64,000 bases of DNA from Streptococcus oralis (GCF_021497945.1 NZ_CP046524.1:205001-269000), one strand, 5' to 3'; positions 19,220-28,713 are shown, counted from the stretch's first letter. The notes: generated by a model not told the origin, from the letters alone. Numbers and translations: made by a program.

Positions 19220-20542
19220 ATGAACGAAATTCAAAACAATCAGTGGATTGCCCACTACCGGACGGACCAACCGCATTTTGGTTTGGAGCGAATGGTAGAA
19301 CTCCTAGCCCTGCGAGGCAATCCCCATCTCAAACTCAAGGTTATCCATATCGGTGGAACCAATGGAAAGGGTTCGACCATTGCTTTTTTGAAAAAGATGC
19401 TGGAAAAGATGGGGTTGAAAGTTGGAGTTTTTAGCTCGCCTTATCTCATTCATTACACAGACCAGATTAGCATCAATGGGGAATCCATCCCAGAAGCAAG
19501 GCTAGAAGCCCTCATGGCAGACTATCAGTCTTTGCTTGAGGGGGAGAGGAGCGCTGCTTTACAAGAAACGACTGAGTTTGAGATTATCACAGCCATAGCT
19601 TATGATTATTTTGCCTCAGAGAAAGTAGATGTGGCTATCATGGAAGTCGGCATGGGTGGACTCTTGGATAGTACCAATGTCTGCCAGCCGATTCTGACAG
19701 GGATTACAACTATTGGCTTGGATCATGTGGCCCTACTTGGTGACACCTTGGAAGCTATAGCAGAGCAGAAGGCTGGTATTATCAAACAAGGTATTCCCTT
19801 GGTGACAGGTCACATTACTCCAGAAGCTTTGGCTGTGATCGATCCTATTGCAGAAGCTAAAAATGCGCCGAGACTTGCCTATGGAAAAGATTATCAGGTT
19901 GGTCATCAAGAAAGTGTGGTGACGGGCGAGGTTTTTGACTATACAAGTCCTGTCAGACAAGGTCGCTTCCAGACAGGTCTGCTTGGTTTACATCAGATTG
20001 AGAATGCAGGGATGGCACTTGCTCTCTTAGACACTTATTGTCAGGAGGTTGGACGAGAATTAGCTAGCAATGACTTGGTTGCTCAAGCCATGGAGGAAAC
20101 CAGATGGTCAGGGCGTTTGGAGGTCCTGTCTAGTGAACCTCTGATGATTTTGGATGGAGCCCATAATCCTCATGCTATCAAGGCTTTATTAGCAACCTTG
20201 CAAGAACGCTTTGCGGATTATCATAAGGAAATCCTCTTTACCTGCATCAAAACCAAGGCCTTGGAGGATATGCTGGATTTGTTGGAGGAAATCCCAGATA
20301 CCGAGCTTACCCTGACACATTTTGACGATAGTCGGGCGACGGATGAAAGCGTGCTGAAAGAGACAGCCAAGTCTAGAAATCTCAATTACCAAAGTTGGCA
20401 GGATTTTCTAGAGCAGAAATTGACAGATAGAAAAGAAGAGAAACAAACAGTTAGGATTGTCACGGGTTCCTTGTATTTCTTGAGCCAAGTGAGAGCCTAT
20501 CTGACGGAGAGGAAGAACGAGAATGGATACACAAAAGATTGA
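19220..20542 (+). CDS. folC: Dihydrofolate/folylpolyglutamate synthase
   Basis: 440-aa Mur-ligase-like enzyme that adds glutamate to dihydropteroate and to folates. The P-loop is [18 protein letters not shown] (about 45), followed by the family's [26 protein letters not shown] and [16 protein letters not shown] motifs. It starts one base after the folP stop codon, so translation is likely coupled. Overlaps folE by 20 nt. This is sulB in pneumococcal nomenclature. Confidence 0.96.
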   Translation: MNEIQNNQWIAHYRTDQPHFGLERMVELLALRGNPHLKLKVIHIGGTNGKGSTIAFLKKMLEKMGLKVGVFSSPYLIHYTDQISINGESIPEARLEALMADYQSLLEGERSAALQETTEFEIITAIAYDYFASEKVDVAIMEVGMGGLLDSTNVCQPILTGITTIGLDHVALLGDTLEAIAEQKAGIIKQGIPLVTGHITPEALAVIDPIAEAKNAPRLAYGKDYQVGHQESVVTGEVFDYTSPVRQGRFQTGLLGLHQIENAGMALALLDTYCQEVGRELASNDLVAQAMEETRWSGRLEVLSSEPLMILDGAHNPHAIKALLATLQERFADYHKEILFTCIKTKALEDMLDLLEEIPDTELTLTHFDDSRATDESVLKETAKSRNLNYQSWQDFLEQKLTDRKEEKQTVRIVTGSLYFLSQVRAYLTERKNENGYTKD

Positions 20543-21077
20543 AACGGCTGTAAAAATGATTATTGAGGCTGTTGGTGAGGACGCTAACCGCGAGGGCTTG
20601 CAGGAAACACCTGCTCGTGTAGCCCGTATGTACCAAGAGATTTTTTCAGGTCTTGGACAAACTGCTGAGGAACACCTGTCAAAATCTTTTGAGATTATTG
20701 ATGATAACATGGTAGTAGAAAAAGATATCTTTTTCCACACTATGTGTGAGCACCACTTCTTGCCCTTTTATGGTAGAGCCCACATTGCCTATATTCCAGA
20801 TGGACGTGTGGCAGGCTTGTCTAAGCTAGCCCGTACGGTTGAAGTTTATTCTAAAAAACCACAGATTCAAGAACGGTTGAATATCGAAGTGGCCGATGCC
20901 TTGATGGACTATCTGGGGGCTAAAGGGGCCTTTGTTGTCATTGAGGCCGAGCATATGTGTATGAGCATGCGTGGTGTCAGAAAACCAGGTACTGCGACTT
21001 TGACAACAGTCGCTCGTGGTCTATTTGAAACAGATAAGGACCTCCGAGATCAGGCTTATCGTTTAATGGGACTATAA
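20523..21077 (+). CDS. folE: GTP cyclohydrolase I
   Basis: 184-aa enzyme converting GTP to dihydroneopterin triphosphate, the first step of folate synthesis. The zinc-binding and active-site motifs are intact: [18 protein letters not shown] (Cys and two His), [22 protein letters not shown], and [15 protein letters not shown] (second Cys). The start overlaps the end of folC by 20 nt. This is sulC of the folate cluster. Length is typical. Confidence 0.97.
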   Translation: MDTQKIETAVKMIIEAVGEDANREGLQETPARVARMYQEIFSGLGQTAEEHLSKSFEIIDDNMVVEKDIFFHTMCEHHFLPFYGRAHIAYIPDGRVAGLSKLARTVEVYSKKPQIQERLNIEVADALMDYLGAKGAFVVIEAEHMCMSMRGVRKPGTATLTTVARGLFETDKDLRDQAYRLMGL

Positions 21078-21081
21078 AAAG

Positions 21082-21105
21082 AATCCGCTTCATGCGGATT
21101 TTTCT
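21082..21105 (+). terminator. Intra-operon hairpin between folE and folBK
   Basis: aatccgc-ttcat-gcggatt followed by ttttt: a 7-bp perfect stem with a short T run. It could cause partial termination and lower expression of the last gene. Confidence 0.6.
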
Positions 21106-21119
21106 AGAAAGGACTAGTT

Positions 21120-21932
21120 ATGGATCAACTGCAGATTAAAGATTTGGAAATTTTTGCCTATCATGGTCTCTTTCCAAGTGAGAAAGAATTGGGGCAGAAG
21201 TTTGTTATTTCCGCAAGCTTATCCTATGATATGACCAAGGCGGCGACAGACTTGGATTTAACAGCATCTGTCCATTACGGAGAACTGTGTCAGCAGTGGA
21301 CGACTTGGTTTCAGGAAACCACTGAGGACTTGATTGAAACGGTAGCCTACAAACTAGTTGAACGTACCTTTGAGACTTATTCTCTTGTCCAAGAGATTGA
21401 GTTGGAACTAAAAAAACCGTGGGCTCCAGTGCATTTACCGCTAGATACCTGCTCGGTGACCATTCACCGTCGTAAGCAGCAGGCCTTTATCGCTCTAGGA
21501 AGCAATATGGGGGACAAGCAAGCAAACTTGGAACAAGCCATTGACAAACTGCGAGCTCGAGGCATCCATATTCTCAAAGAGTCCAGTGTCTTGGCGACGG
21601 AACCTTGGGGTGGTGTGGAGCAGGAGAGTTTTGCCAATCAGGTGATTGAAGTAGAAACCTGGCTACCAGCACCAGTCTTGTTAGAAACATTATTAGCCAT
21701 TGAGTCAGAAATGGGACGGGTGAGAGAAGTGCATTGGGGGCCTCGCTTGATTGATTTGGACCTGCTTTTTGTGGAGGACCAGATTATTTACACAGACGAG
21801 CTCATCTTGCCTCATCCTTATATAGCAGAACGCCGATTTGTCCTTGAACCGTTAGCGGAAATAGCTCCCCATTTTATTCATCCGATCCTAAAACAACCAA
21901 TTCGCCACTTGTATCAAGAATTGAACAAATAG
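21120..21932 (+). CDS. Bifunctional dihydroneopterin aldolase / HPPK (FolB-FolK)
   Basis: 270-aa natural fusion, SulD in pneumococcus. Residues 1 to about 119 are dihydroneopterin aldolase ([33 protein letters not shown], then the Lys of [15 protein letters not shown]). Residues about 122-270 are 6-hydroxymethyl-dihydropterin pyrophosphokinase ([47 protein letters not shown]). Together they make the substrate consumed by FolP. RBS AAAGGA precedes the ATG. It follows the hairpin at 21082 and ends at a strong bidirectional terminator. Confidence 0.95.
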   Translation: MDQLQIKDLEIFAYHGLFPSEKELGQKFVISASLSYDMTKAATDLDLTASVHYGELCQQWTTWFQETTEDLIETVAYKLVERTFETYSLVQEIELELKKPWAPVHLPLDTCSVTIHRRKQQAFIALGSNMGDKQANLEQAIDKLRARGIHILKESSVLATEPWGGVEQESFANQVIEVETWLPAPVLLETLLAIESEMGRVREVHWGPRLIDLDLLFVEDQIIYTDELILPHPYIAERRFVLEPLAEIAPHFIHPILKQPIRHLYQELNK

Positions 21933-21933
21933 A

Positions 21934-21980
21934 AAAAACTCTAGTTCCTCAGCAGTTTGCGCCGAGAAGCTAGAGTTTTT
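21934..21980. terminator. Convergent terminator folate operon / DUF960 gene
   Basis: aaaaactctag and ctagagttttt form a perfect 11-bp stem around a 25-nt loop, with T runs on both strands. It overlaps the last two bases of the minus-strand gene. Confidence 0.8.
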
Positions 21981-22296
21981 AAAATAGGTCATTTTCTTCT
22001 GGAAGGAGGATGGTTTCTCTGCCGTCCATGTCTAAAACAAGGACCCTAGGAGGGTAAAGTGGATCGAAAGGATGATTGAAATCAAAATCAATGCTAGTCG
22101 GAAGGTGCTGGCTAGAAAAATGGAAGGTGATGGTTCCCTCGTTATTTAGCAGTTGAAATTCAAGTTCCTCTTCTAATTCAAAGACGTTTTTCAAAAAATG
22201 ATCGATAATAAACCATAAAGAGTCGATAACATCGTCAGGCAAGCTGGTCACAACGCCAAAACTGGCCGAACGTCTCTGAGTATTTGTAAAAGCCAT
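21979..22296 (-). CDS. DUF960-like protein of unknown function
   Basis: 105-aa soluble acidic protein starting MAFTNTQRRSASFGVVTSLP and ending ILLPEENDLF. It resembles the small DUF960 family of streptococci and other Firmicutes, for which I know no function. The ATG at 22296 is preferred because GGGAGG lies about 8 nt upstream. The frame extends further upstream but without a better site. It is monocistronic and divergent from ccpA, with its own promoter at 22328-22356. Confidence 0.7.
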   Translation of the reverse strand: MAFTNTQRRSASFGVVTSLPDDVIDSLWFIIDHFLKNVFELEEELEFQLLNNEGTITFHFSSQHLPTSIDFDFNHPFDPLYPPRVLVLDMDGRETILLPEENDLF

Positions 22297-22327
22297 AAAC
22301 ATTCCCTCCCCCATTTTATTTTTCCTT

Positions 22328-22356
22328 ATCATACAGCAAAACATCCCAAAAATCAA
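22328..22356 (-). promoter_or_regulatory. Promoter of the DUF960 gene
   Basis: On the minus strand TTGATT (22356-22351), a 17-bp spacer and TATGAT (22333-22328). The start lies about 25 nt before the ATG. Confidence 0.6.
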
Positions 22357-22425
22357 GAAATTGTACTTGCTTTTTCAAAATGGGAATAGGTTGTGAAATT
22401 TTTTCAAAGTTTCTCTAAAAAATAC

Positions 22426-22454
22426 TTGAAAGTGTTTACAATAAGTGATAAAAT
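22426..22454 (+). promoter_or_regulatory. ccpA promoter overlapped by a cre site
   Basis: TTGAAA (22426-22431), a 17-bp spacer and extended -10 TGATAAAAT (22446-22454). TGAAAGTGTTTACA (22427-22440) overlaps the -35 and spacer and matches 13 of 14 cre positions, indicating autoregulation by CcpA. A weaker cre-like sequence, TGAAAGCG followed by AAATTTTCA, lies in the leader at 22471-22487. Confidence 0.8.
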
Positions 22455-22505
22455 GGAGTAAGCAGATGCATGAAAGCGAAATTTTCAATATAGAAAGGAA
22501 ACAGA

Positions 22506-23516
22506 ATGAACACAGATGATACAGTAACGATTTATGATGTTGCCCGTGAAGCTGGGGTCTCAATGGCAACTGTTAGCCGTGTAGTGAATGGCAATAAGAA
22601 CGTCAAAGAGAATACTCGTAAAAAAGTTCTAGAGGTGATCGATCGTCTTGACTACCGTCCAAATGCGGTAGCGCGTGGCTTGGCCAGCAAGAAAACCACG
22701 ACAGTTGGTGTTGTGATTCCAAATATCACTAATGGCTATTTTTCAACCCTAGCCAAGGGGATTGATGATATTGCAGAGATGTATAAGTACAATATCGTCC
22801 TAGCCAACAGTGATGAAGACGATGAAAAAGAAGTTTCAGTAGTTAATACTCTCTTTTCAAAACAAGTTGATGGTATTATCTTTATGGGCTATCACTTGAC
22901 TGAAAAGATTCGTTCAGAATTTTCTCGTTCTCGGACACCAGTTGTCCTTGCAGGGACGGTGGATATCGAACACCAGTTGCCAAGTGTTAATATTGACTAC
23001 AAACAAGCAACGATTGATGCAGTAACTCATTTGCTTCAGGAAAATGAAAAGATTGCCTTTATCAGTGGACCACTTGTTGATGATATCAACGGCAAAATTC
23101 GATTGATTGGTTACAAGGAAGCTTTGAAAAAGGCAGGAATCCCTTATAGCGAGGGCATGGTATTTGAGTCTAAATACAGCTATAATGATGGCTATGCCTT
23201 GGCAGAGCGCTTGGTTTCTTCACAGGCTACAGCCGCGGTTGTGACAGGTGATGAATTGGCTGCGGGTGTGTTAAATGGCTTGGCAGATCACGGTATTTCT
23301 GTACCAGAAGAGTTTGAAATCATCACGACAGATGATTCTCAAATTGCACGATTCACTCGTCCAAACTTAACGACAATTGCTCAACCTCTATACGACCTTG
23401 GTGCTATCAGTATGCGTATGTTGACCAAGATTATGCATAAGGAAGAGTTGGAAGAACGTGAAGTTCTTTTGCCTCACGGTTTGACAGAACGTCGCTCTAC
23501 ACGAAAACGTAAATAG
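22506..23516 (+). CDS. ccpA: Catabolite control protein A
   Basis: 336-aa LacI/GalR-family regulator mediating carbon catabolite control together with HPr-Ser-P. The N-terminal helix-turn-helix and hinge helix are clear (VTIYDVAREAGVSMATVSRVV, then YRPNAVARGLASKKT), followed by a periplasmic-binding-like core with VVIPNITNGYFSTLAKGID. The C-terminal TERRSTRKRK tail fits CcpA. RBS AAAGGAA precedes the ATG. Candidate targets inside this window are ccpA itself, manLMN and pflA. Confidence 0.97.
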   Translation: MNTDDTVTIYDVAREAGVSMATVSRVVNGNKNVKENTRKKVLEVIDRLDYRPNAVARGLASKKTTTVGVVIPNITNGYFSTLAKGIDDIAEMYKYNIVLANSDEDDEKEVSVVNTLFSKQVDGIIFMGYHLTEKIRSEFSRSRTPVVLAGTVDIEHQLPSVNIDYKQATIDAVTHLLQENEKIAFISGPLVDDINGKIRLIGYKEALKKAGIPYSEGMVFESKYSYNDGYALAERLVSSQATAAVVTGDELAAGVLNGLADHGISVPEEFEIITTDDSQIARFTRPNLTTIAQPLYDLGAISMRMLTKIMHKEELEEREVLLPHGLTERRSTRKRK

Positions 23517-23551
23517 AAAAAATCAGGAAATCTTCACGATTTCCTGATTTT
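23517..23551. terminator. Convergent terminator ccpA / ansA
   Basis: aaaaaatcaggaaatc pairs perfectly with gatttcctgatttt across a 5-nt loop; usable in both directions. Confidence 0.9.
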
Positions 23552-23569
23552 GTATTCTAGAGAAGAGGA

Positions 23570-24532
23570 TTAGCCTTCCATATAGTCTTTTAAGGCCTGT
23601 CCTTTTAGTCCAGCATTAAGGGCGATCAATAATTTGAGACGAGCTTTTTGGGCGTTGAGTTCTTTAACAAAGAAAACGCCTGCCTTTTGCAACTGCACGC
23701 CCCCACCTTGGTAGGCATAAACAGGCTCGGCAATACCATTAAAGCATCGTGAAACCAGGGCGACGGGAATCCCTTTTTGGAGGAGATTCTCTAACTTTTG
23801 AGCTGTTTCTTTGGGGACATTGCCTGCTCCAAAAGCTTGAACGACTAATCCATCTAGGTGATCTAGGTCAAGCATATCAATCAGCTCATCTGTCATACCT
23901 GCATAGGCCGAGATGATGGGAACCAGACCTTGAATATGTTCGAGATCAAAACGGACACGAGGCTCAGCTGTTTTGAAGTAGAGGATTTCTTGCTTCATGA
24001 TGAGACCGAGAGGCCCGTGAGTAGGAGTTTGAAAGGTACCGACGTTGGTCGTATGGGTTTTGGTAACATACTTTGCTGCGTGGATCTCATCATTCATGAC
24101 GACCAGCACACCCTTGTTGGCTGCTTTGTCATCGCTGGCAACTCGTAAAGCGCTCAGATAGTTATAAACTCCATCACTACCGAGTTCGTTTGAACTACGC
24201 ATAGCTCCTGTTAGAACGATGGGCATGTGTGGGATTTCCATGGTATCAAGGAAGTAGGCAGTTTCCTCTAGCGTATCTGTTCCATGTGTGATGACAACTC
24301 CATCGTAGTGGTCTGCTTCCTCTTTAATCTTATGGTAGAGGGCTAGCATGTGTTTGGGTTTGATATGGGGGCTCGGTAGGTTAAAAAAGTCTAGGGCATG
24401 AACCTCAATCCCTTCAAGTGGATTGGATACATGGTTCATGGGATTGTCCTGGCTGGTCACAACTGCGCCAGAGGCGTCTGCTTGCATGGAAATAGTCCCA
24501 CCTGTATGTAAAACAAGGATTTTCTTAGGCAT
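23570..24532 (-). CDS. ansA: L-asparaginase, type I
   Basis: 320-aa cytoplasmic asparaginase hydrolysing L-asparagine to aspartate and ammonia. The two catalytic threonine motifs are intact: VLHTGGTISMQ near residue 12 and VVITHGTDTLEETAYFLD near 85-95, with the PIVLTGAMRSSNELGSDG stretch between catalytic segments. There is no signal peptide, so type I is favoured over the periplasmic type II. Convergent with ccpA and divergent from the HAD fusion gene. Confidence 0.93.
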   Translation of the reverse strand: MPKKILVLHTGGTISMQADASGAVVTSQDNPMNHVSNPLEGIEVHALDFFNLPSPHIKPKHMLALYHKIKEEADHYDGVVITHGTDTLEETAYFLDTMEIPHMPIVLTGAMRSSNELGSDGVYNYLSALRVASDDKAANKGVLVVMNDEIHAAKYVTKTHTTNVGTFQTPTHGPLGLIMKQEILYFKTAEPRVRFDLEHIQGLVPIISAYAGMTDELIDMLDLDHLDGLVVQAFGAGNVPKETAQKLENLLQKGIPVALVSRCFNGIAEPVYAYQGGGVQLQKAGVFFVKELNAQKARLKLLIALNAGLKGQALKDYMEG

Positions 24533-24557
24533 GAATTACTCACTCTTTCTGAAATGT

Positions 24558-24565
24558 GGTATAAT
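24558..24565 (+). promoter_or_regulatory. Promoter of HAD/NTP-pyrophosphatase gene
   Basis: Extended -10 TGGTATAAT ending at 24565, about 26 nt before a short GGGATAGG preceding the ATG. Confidence 0.55.
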
Positions 24566-24597
24566 CATTGTAACACAAAAGGGAAGAATGGGATAGG

Positions 24598-25983
24598 ATG
24601 GAAGTCAAAGCTGTTTTTTTTGATATCGATGGAACGCTAGTCAACGATCGTAAGAGTGTTTTGAAATCCACTAAGGACGCGATTAGGATTGTGAAAGAGC
24701 AAGGGGTGCTTGTTGGAGTGGCGACAGGACGGGGGCCTTTCTTTGTCAAGGAATTGATGGAAGATTTAGATCTGGATTTTGCAATAACTTATAACGGACA
24801 ATTTATCTTTAATAAAGAAAAAGTTTTATTTGCTAGTCCGATTGCTAAGTCAAGCCTGCGTCAATTGATTGCCTATGCTAAAAAAGAGCGAAAAGAAATC
24901 GCTCTTGGAACCGAGCATGCTGTTGTTGGTTCGAAAATTATGTCATTTGGTCTCGGATCCTTTTCACAGCTGGTTAGCCGTTTTATTCCAACTGGCTTAA
25001 CAAGAACCGTTAGCCGTTCCTTTAATCGAATGGTTAGCAAGGCAGTCCCTCAAAAGGAAGATGACCTGCTTCGTTTGATTAATGAGCCAATCTATCAAGT
25101 GTTAATGCTGATGACTCCTGAAGAATCTGAGAAAGCTGCAAGTGATTTTGAAGATTTGAAATTGACTCGAAGCAATCCTTTTGCAGCAGATATCATCAAC
25201 CAAGGAAATTCCAAACTAGAAGGCATTCGTCGAGTTGGGAAAGAATATGGCTTTGATCTCAACCAAGTCATGGCTTTCGGAGATTCAGACAATGACCTGG
25301 AAATGTTGGCAGGTGTTGGTATGTCTGTAGCCATGGGAAATGGCAGTAGCAGCGTCAAAGAAGTTGCCAAGCACATTACAGCAAGTAACCAACAAGATGG
25401 CATCCACAAGGCGCTCGAGCACTTTGGTGTTTTGGCTTCAGAAAAAGTGTTTGTCAGTCGAGATTACCATTTTAATAAGGTCAAGACCTTCCACCACATG
25501 ATGGATGAACGGACGCAGGAAGAGCCACAGGCATGGGATGTTGAGGGGGCGACCCACCGTGCAGACTTTAAAATTGAAGAATTAGTAGAGTTTGTTCGCG
25601 CGGCAAGTTCTTCGGAGGAAGAATTCCAGCAGTCACTTAACAGCATGCATGCGGCACTTGATAAGGCAGCAGAAAAGGTGAGGCAAAAAACGCCTGCCCA
25701 AAAAGATCTAATCGGGCAGGTTGATGCCTTAATCGATACACTGTATTTTACTTACGGCAGTTTTGCCTTGATGGGAGTGGATCCAGAACGCATCTTTGAT
25801 ATTGTGCATGAGGCAAACATGGGGAAGGTTTTTCCTGATGGAAAAGCTCATTTTGATCCAGTTACACATAAAATCTTAAAACCGGATGACTGGGACGAAA
25901 AATATGCTCCAGAACCTGCTATCAGAAAGGAACTGCAGCGTCAGCTCAAGGCTTATGAGCGACATAAAGAGAGAAATAAGTAA
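24598..25983 (+). CDS. Cof-type HAD phosphatase fused to an all-alpha NTP pyrophosphatase domain
   Basis: 461-aa two-domain protein. Residues 1-270 are a Cof-type HAD hydrolase (FFDIDGTLVNDRKS; GVATGRGPF; FGDSDNDLEMLAGVGMSVAMGNG). Residues about 275-461 resemble a MazG/phosphoribosyl-ATP pyrophosphohydrolase-like helical domain: DFKIEELVEFVRAASSSEEEF provides acidic metal-ligand residues, then DALIDTLYFTYGSFALMGVDP and FDIVHEANMGKVFPDGKA. The combination suggests removal of pyrophosphate from a nucleotide and then of the remaining phosphate, perhaps nucleotide-pool cleaning. That role is inference. The RBS before the ATG is weak. Confidence 0.85.
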   Translation: MEVKAVFFDIDGTLVNDRKSVLKSTKDAIRIVKEQGVLVGVATGRGPFFVKELMEDLDLDFAITYNGQFIFNKEKVLFASPIAKSSLRQLIAYAKKERKEIALGTEHAVVGSKIMSFGLGSFSQLVSRFIPTGLTRTVSRSFNRMVSKAVPQKEDDLLRLINEPIYQVLMLMTPEESEKAASDFEDLKLTRSNPFAADIINQGNSKLEGIRRVGKEYGFDLNQVMAFGDSDNDLEMLAGVGMSVAMGNGSSSVKEVAKHITASNQQDGIHKALEHFGVLASEKVFVSRDYHFNKVKTFHHMMDERTQEEPQAWDVEGATHRADFKIEELVEFVRAASSSEEEFQQSLNSMHAALDKAAEKVRQKTPAQKDLIGQVDALIDTLYFTYGSFALMGVDPERIFDIVHEANMGKVFPDGKAHFDPVTHKILKPDDWDEKYAPEPAIRKELQRQLKAYERHKERNK

Positions 25984-25986
25984 GAA

Positions 25987-26012
25987 AAAAGGGAGCCTAG
26001 CAGGCTCCTTTT
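25987..26012. terminator. Convergent terminator HAD fusion / uspA
   Basis: aaaagggagcc-tagca-ggctcctttt: 7-bp GC stem flanked by A and T runs, usable from both sides. Confidence 0.8.
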
Positions 26013-26018
26013 ATGTTC

Positions 26019-26471
26019 CTATAATGTTTTTTCTTGTTCTCTCACGACGAGCAAATCAACTTTTGCGTGGCGGAGGATGTATTCAGATGAAGAGCCAACC
26101 AAGAGGCGTTCAAAGGCATTAAGACCTGTTGCGCCGACGAGAATCAGGTCAACATTTTCCGCGTCTGGAATGGTACGGGCAAGGAGGGTTTTCGGATTTC
26201 CCATTTCGATGACGGTATGAATATCGGTCACACCCGCATCTTTTGCACGTTTTTCGTACTCTTTCATCAAACTTTCAGCGTCAACTTGGAGTTCTTCGTA
26301 AACTTCAGCATCAAAGGTAGATACGCTTTGAAGAGCGCGTGTGTCAATAACATGGGCAATGGTGAGCTTGGAATCATTGCGTAGAGCAGTGTAAACACCT
26401 TTAACAAAAGCCAAGTCTGCCTCTTTAGAACCATCAATTGCAACCATAACATTTTGGTAACGTTGTGCCAT
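26019..26471 (-). CDS. Universal stress protein (UspA family)
   Basis: 150-aa cytoplasmic UspA-fold protein. The start is MAQRYQNVMVAIDGSKEADLAF, with the family's early Asp. The ATP-binding signature Gly-x2-Gly-x9-Gly-Ser appears as GATGLNAFERLLVGSSSEY near residues 115-135. This predicts the ATP-binding subclass. RBS AGGAGG lies 7 nt before the ATG. Monocistronic. Confidence 0.93.
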   Translation of the reverse strand: MAQRYQNVMVAIDGSKEADLAFVKGVYTALRNDSKLTIAHVIDTRALQSVSTFDAEVYEELQVDAESLMKEYEKRAKDAGVTDIHTVIEMGNPKTLLARTIPDAENVDLILVGATGLNAFERLLVGSSSEYILRHAKVDLLVVREQEKTL

Positions 26472-26637
26472 AATGAAACCTCCTGAAATTTTCTTACTGT
26501 TATTGTAACCCTTTTCACTAAAGAAGTAAAGTAAAAATCATATTTAAATAAATATTATCGGAGATTCGATTTGGTGGAGATATGTTAAAATAAAAGAAAA
26601 CGGGATAGTAGGAAACATAGTGAGGAGATGAGAAAGT

Positions 26638-26937
26638 ATGAAAGATTTTGTTCAAGCTTCTAAAAAAATAAGTCTTCTTTATCATGGAATTATCCTTGCG
26701 TCACTTGTAGGAGAAGTAGTGATGCTTTGGCAGCTGGAAAGAGTCGTGCCTGTTCTCTATCCAGGTTTTGTTGGCTTTCTTCTCTTTCACTTAGTCTACC
26801 ACATCATTTTATTTGTGATTGCAAAGAGAAGTGGTCGCTTGAACTATTTGGTCACGTGGGGGCTCTTTCTCATGTTTAATCTTTTGTATGATTCCTTTTT
26901 AGTATTAGTCTTTCTAGGTTTGTCTTTTGGTATGTGA
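26638..26937 (+). CDS. Small hypothetical membrane protein
   Basis: 99-aa protein with three hydrophobic segments (about 15-33, 41-60 and 70-95) and short charged loops (KRSGR). It starts MKDFVQASKKISLLYHGIIL. The ATG has a GAGGAG about 10 nt upstream. A TGTTAAAAT extended -10 lies near 26582-26590. I do not recognise a family. It stands alone between uspA (divergent) and alaT. Confidence 0.7.
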   Translation: MKDFVQASKKISLLYHGIILASLVGEVVMLWQLERVVPVLYPGFVGFLLFHLVYHIILFVIAKRSGRLNYLVTWGLFLMFNLLYDSFLVLVFLGLSFGM

Positions 26938-27022
26938 GAAAATACTTCTGCATTCTAGTTGTTTAGACAGTGAGAACCTAGTCGTTGTGAGTTTTTTTCT
27001 TTGCTTGCTCATTTCAGGAAAC

Positions 27023-27051
27023 TTGTCGCAATCCCTTTCTAGTGGTATAAT
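27023..27051 (+). promoter_or_regulatory. alaT promoter
   Basis: TTGTCG (27023-27028), a 17-bp spacer and TGGTATAAT (27043-27051). Confidence 0.7.
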
Positions 27052-27081
27052 GTTACTATCTCGATGAATTGAGGAAACAAG

Positions 27082-28296
27082 ATGAAAGAATATAACAAGT
27101 CTAGTAAGTTAGAACATGTTGCCTATGATATCCGTGGACCTGTTTTGGAAGAAGCCATACGGATGCGAGCAAACGGAGAAAAGATTTTACGCCTGAATAC
27201 AGGGAATCCAGCAGAATTTGGCTTTACAGCACCTGATGAGGTCATTCATGATTTGATTATGAATGCGCGTGATAGCGAAGGCTACTCTGATTCTAAAGGG
27301 ATTTTCTCAGCCCGTAAGGCCATCATGCAGTATTGTCAACTGAAGAAATTCCCAAATGTGGACATTGATGATATCTACCTTGGAAATGGTGTCAGTGAGC
27401 TGATTGTTATGTCCATGCAAGGGCTTTTGGATAATGGCGATGAGGTCTTGGTACCTATGCCAGACTACCCTCTCTGGACAGCCGCGGTCAGCCTAGCTGG
27501 GGGAAATGCCGTTCACTATATCTGTGATGAAGCTGCAGAGTGGTACCCAGATATTGACGATATTAAGTCAAAAATTACTTCCAATACCAAGGCCATTGTC
27601 CTTATCAATCCCAATAACCCGACGGGAGCTCTCTATCCTAAGGAACTCTTGTTGGAGATTATTGAGATTGCCCGTCAAAACGACTTGATCATCTTTGCGG
27701 ACGAAATCTACGACCGCATGGTAATGGATGGACATGTGCATACGCCTGTGGCGAGCTTGGCACCAGATGTCTTCTGTGTCAGCATGAATGGTCTGTCAAA
27801 ATCCCACCGTATCGCTGGTTTTCGTGTGGGCTGGATGGTCTTGTCTGGTCCTAAGACACATGTTAAAGGCTATATCGAAGGTCTCAATATGCTGTCTAAT
27901 ATGCGTCTTTGCTCCAACGTTTTAGCCCAGCAAGTTGTACAAACCTCGCTAGGTGGGCACCAGTCAGTGGACGAATTACTCCTTCCTGGTGGTCGCATCT
28001 ATGAGCAAAGAAACTTTATCTATAATGCCATTCAAGATATTCCAGGTTTATCTGCGGTCAAGCCGAAGGCGGGTCTTTATATCTTCCCGAAAATCGACCG
28101 CAATATGTATCGCATCGATAATGATGAACAGTTCGTTCTTGATTTCTTGAAGCAGGAAAAGGTTCTCCTGGTTCATGGTCGAGGATTTAATTGGCAAGAA
28201 CCAGACCATTTCCGTATCGTTTACCTCCCACGAGTGGACGAATTAGCACAAATCCAAGAAAAGATGACTCGTTTCTTGAAACAGTATCGTAGATAG
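27082..28296 (+). CDS. alaT: PLP-dependent aminotransferase, AlaT type
   Basis: 404-aa class I/II aminotransferase. Residue runs TGNPAEFGFTAPDEV and SEGYSDSKGIFSARKAI near the N-terminus, INPNNPTGALYP (about 175), FADEIYDRMVMDG (about 205) and the PLP-lysine motif SMNGLSKSHRIAGFRVGWMV (about 235-250) are intact. Closest named relatives transfer amino groups between alanine and 2-oxoglutarate. Exact specificity is inferred. RBS GAGGAAA precedes the ATG. It has its own promoter. Confidence 0.9.
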   Translation: MKEYNKSSKLEHVAYDIRGPVLEEAIRMRANGEKILRLNTGNPAEFGFTAPDEVIHDLIMNARDSEGYSDSKGIFSARKAIMQYCQLKKFPNVDIDDIYLGNGVSELIVMSMQGLLDNGDEVLVPMPDYPLWTAAVSLAGGNAVHYICDEAAEWYPDIDDIKSKITSNTKAIVLINPNNPTGALYPKELLLEIIEIARQNDLIIFADEIYDRMVMDGHVHTPVASLAPDVFCVSMNGLSKSHRIAGFRVGWMVLSGPKTHVKGYIEGLNMLSNMRLCSNVLAQQVVQTSLGGHQSVDELLLPGGRIYEQRNFIYNAIQDIPGLSAVKPKAGLYIFPKIDRNMYRIDNDEQFVLDFLKQEKVLLVHGRGFNWQEPDHFRIVYLPRVDELAQIQEKMTRFLKQYRR

Positions 28297-28337
28297 GGCT
28301 TTCATAGGAAAAGCTAGAAAACATTTGCTTGGAGCTA

Positions 28338-28366
28338 TTGACAAAAGTGGCAGAATCAGATAGAAT
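28338..28366 (+). promoter_or_regulatory. rpmH promoter and leader
   Basis: A consensus TTGACA (28338-28343), a 17-bp spacer and TAGAAT (28361-28366). The roughly 70-nt leader contains gtttag...ctaaac (about 28377-28409), able to pair around a loop of about 20 nt. Whether it has a role in feedback control is not evident. Confidence 0.8.
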
Positions 28367-28440
28367 AGTAAAGTATGTTTAGTAACTGATCACTTTATAG
28401 CCGGCTAAACGAATACAAAATCTATGAGGAGGTATTCATC

Positions 28441-28575
28441 GTGAAACGTACTTATCAACCAAGTAAACTTCGTCGTGCGCGCAAACACGGATTCCGTAAC
28501 CGTATGTCAACTAAAAACGGTCGTCGCGTATTGGCAGCTCGTCGTCGTAAAGGACGCAAAGTTTTGGCTGCTTAA
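28441..28575 (+). CDS. rpmH: 50S ribosomal protein L34
   Basis: 44-aa very basic ribosomal protein: [20 protein letters not shown] at the start and a run of Arg/Lys ([13 protein letters not shown]) at the end. It begins with GTG, preceded by a strong GAGGAGG 8 nt upstream. It is alone, not followed by rnpA as in many bacteria. The terminator lies at 28596. Confidence 0.98.
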
Positions 28576-28595
28576 TCCAAACGAATTCAACACAG

Positions 28596-28633
28596 AAGTC
28601 AGTAGGAACTCGAGTCTACTGGCTTTTCTTTTT
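28596..28633 (+). terminator. rpmH terminator
   Basis: aagtcagtag (28596-28605) pairs with ctactggctt (28616-28625), one G-U, followed by a T-rich run. Confidence 0.8.
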
Positions 28634-28713
28634 ATCTTACATAGTGAATTGTCCACGAAATCGTCCATTTCAACTGAAACTCATAGAAGGCTTATTTAAA
28701 AGAACAGATATAG

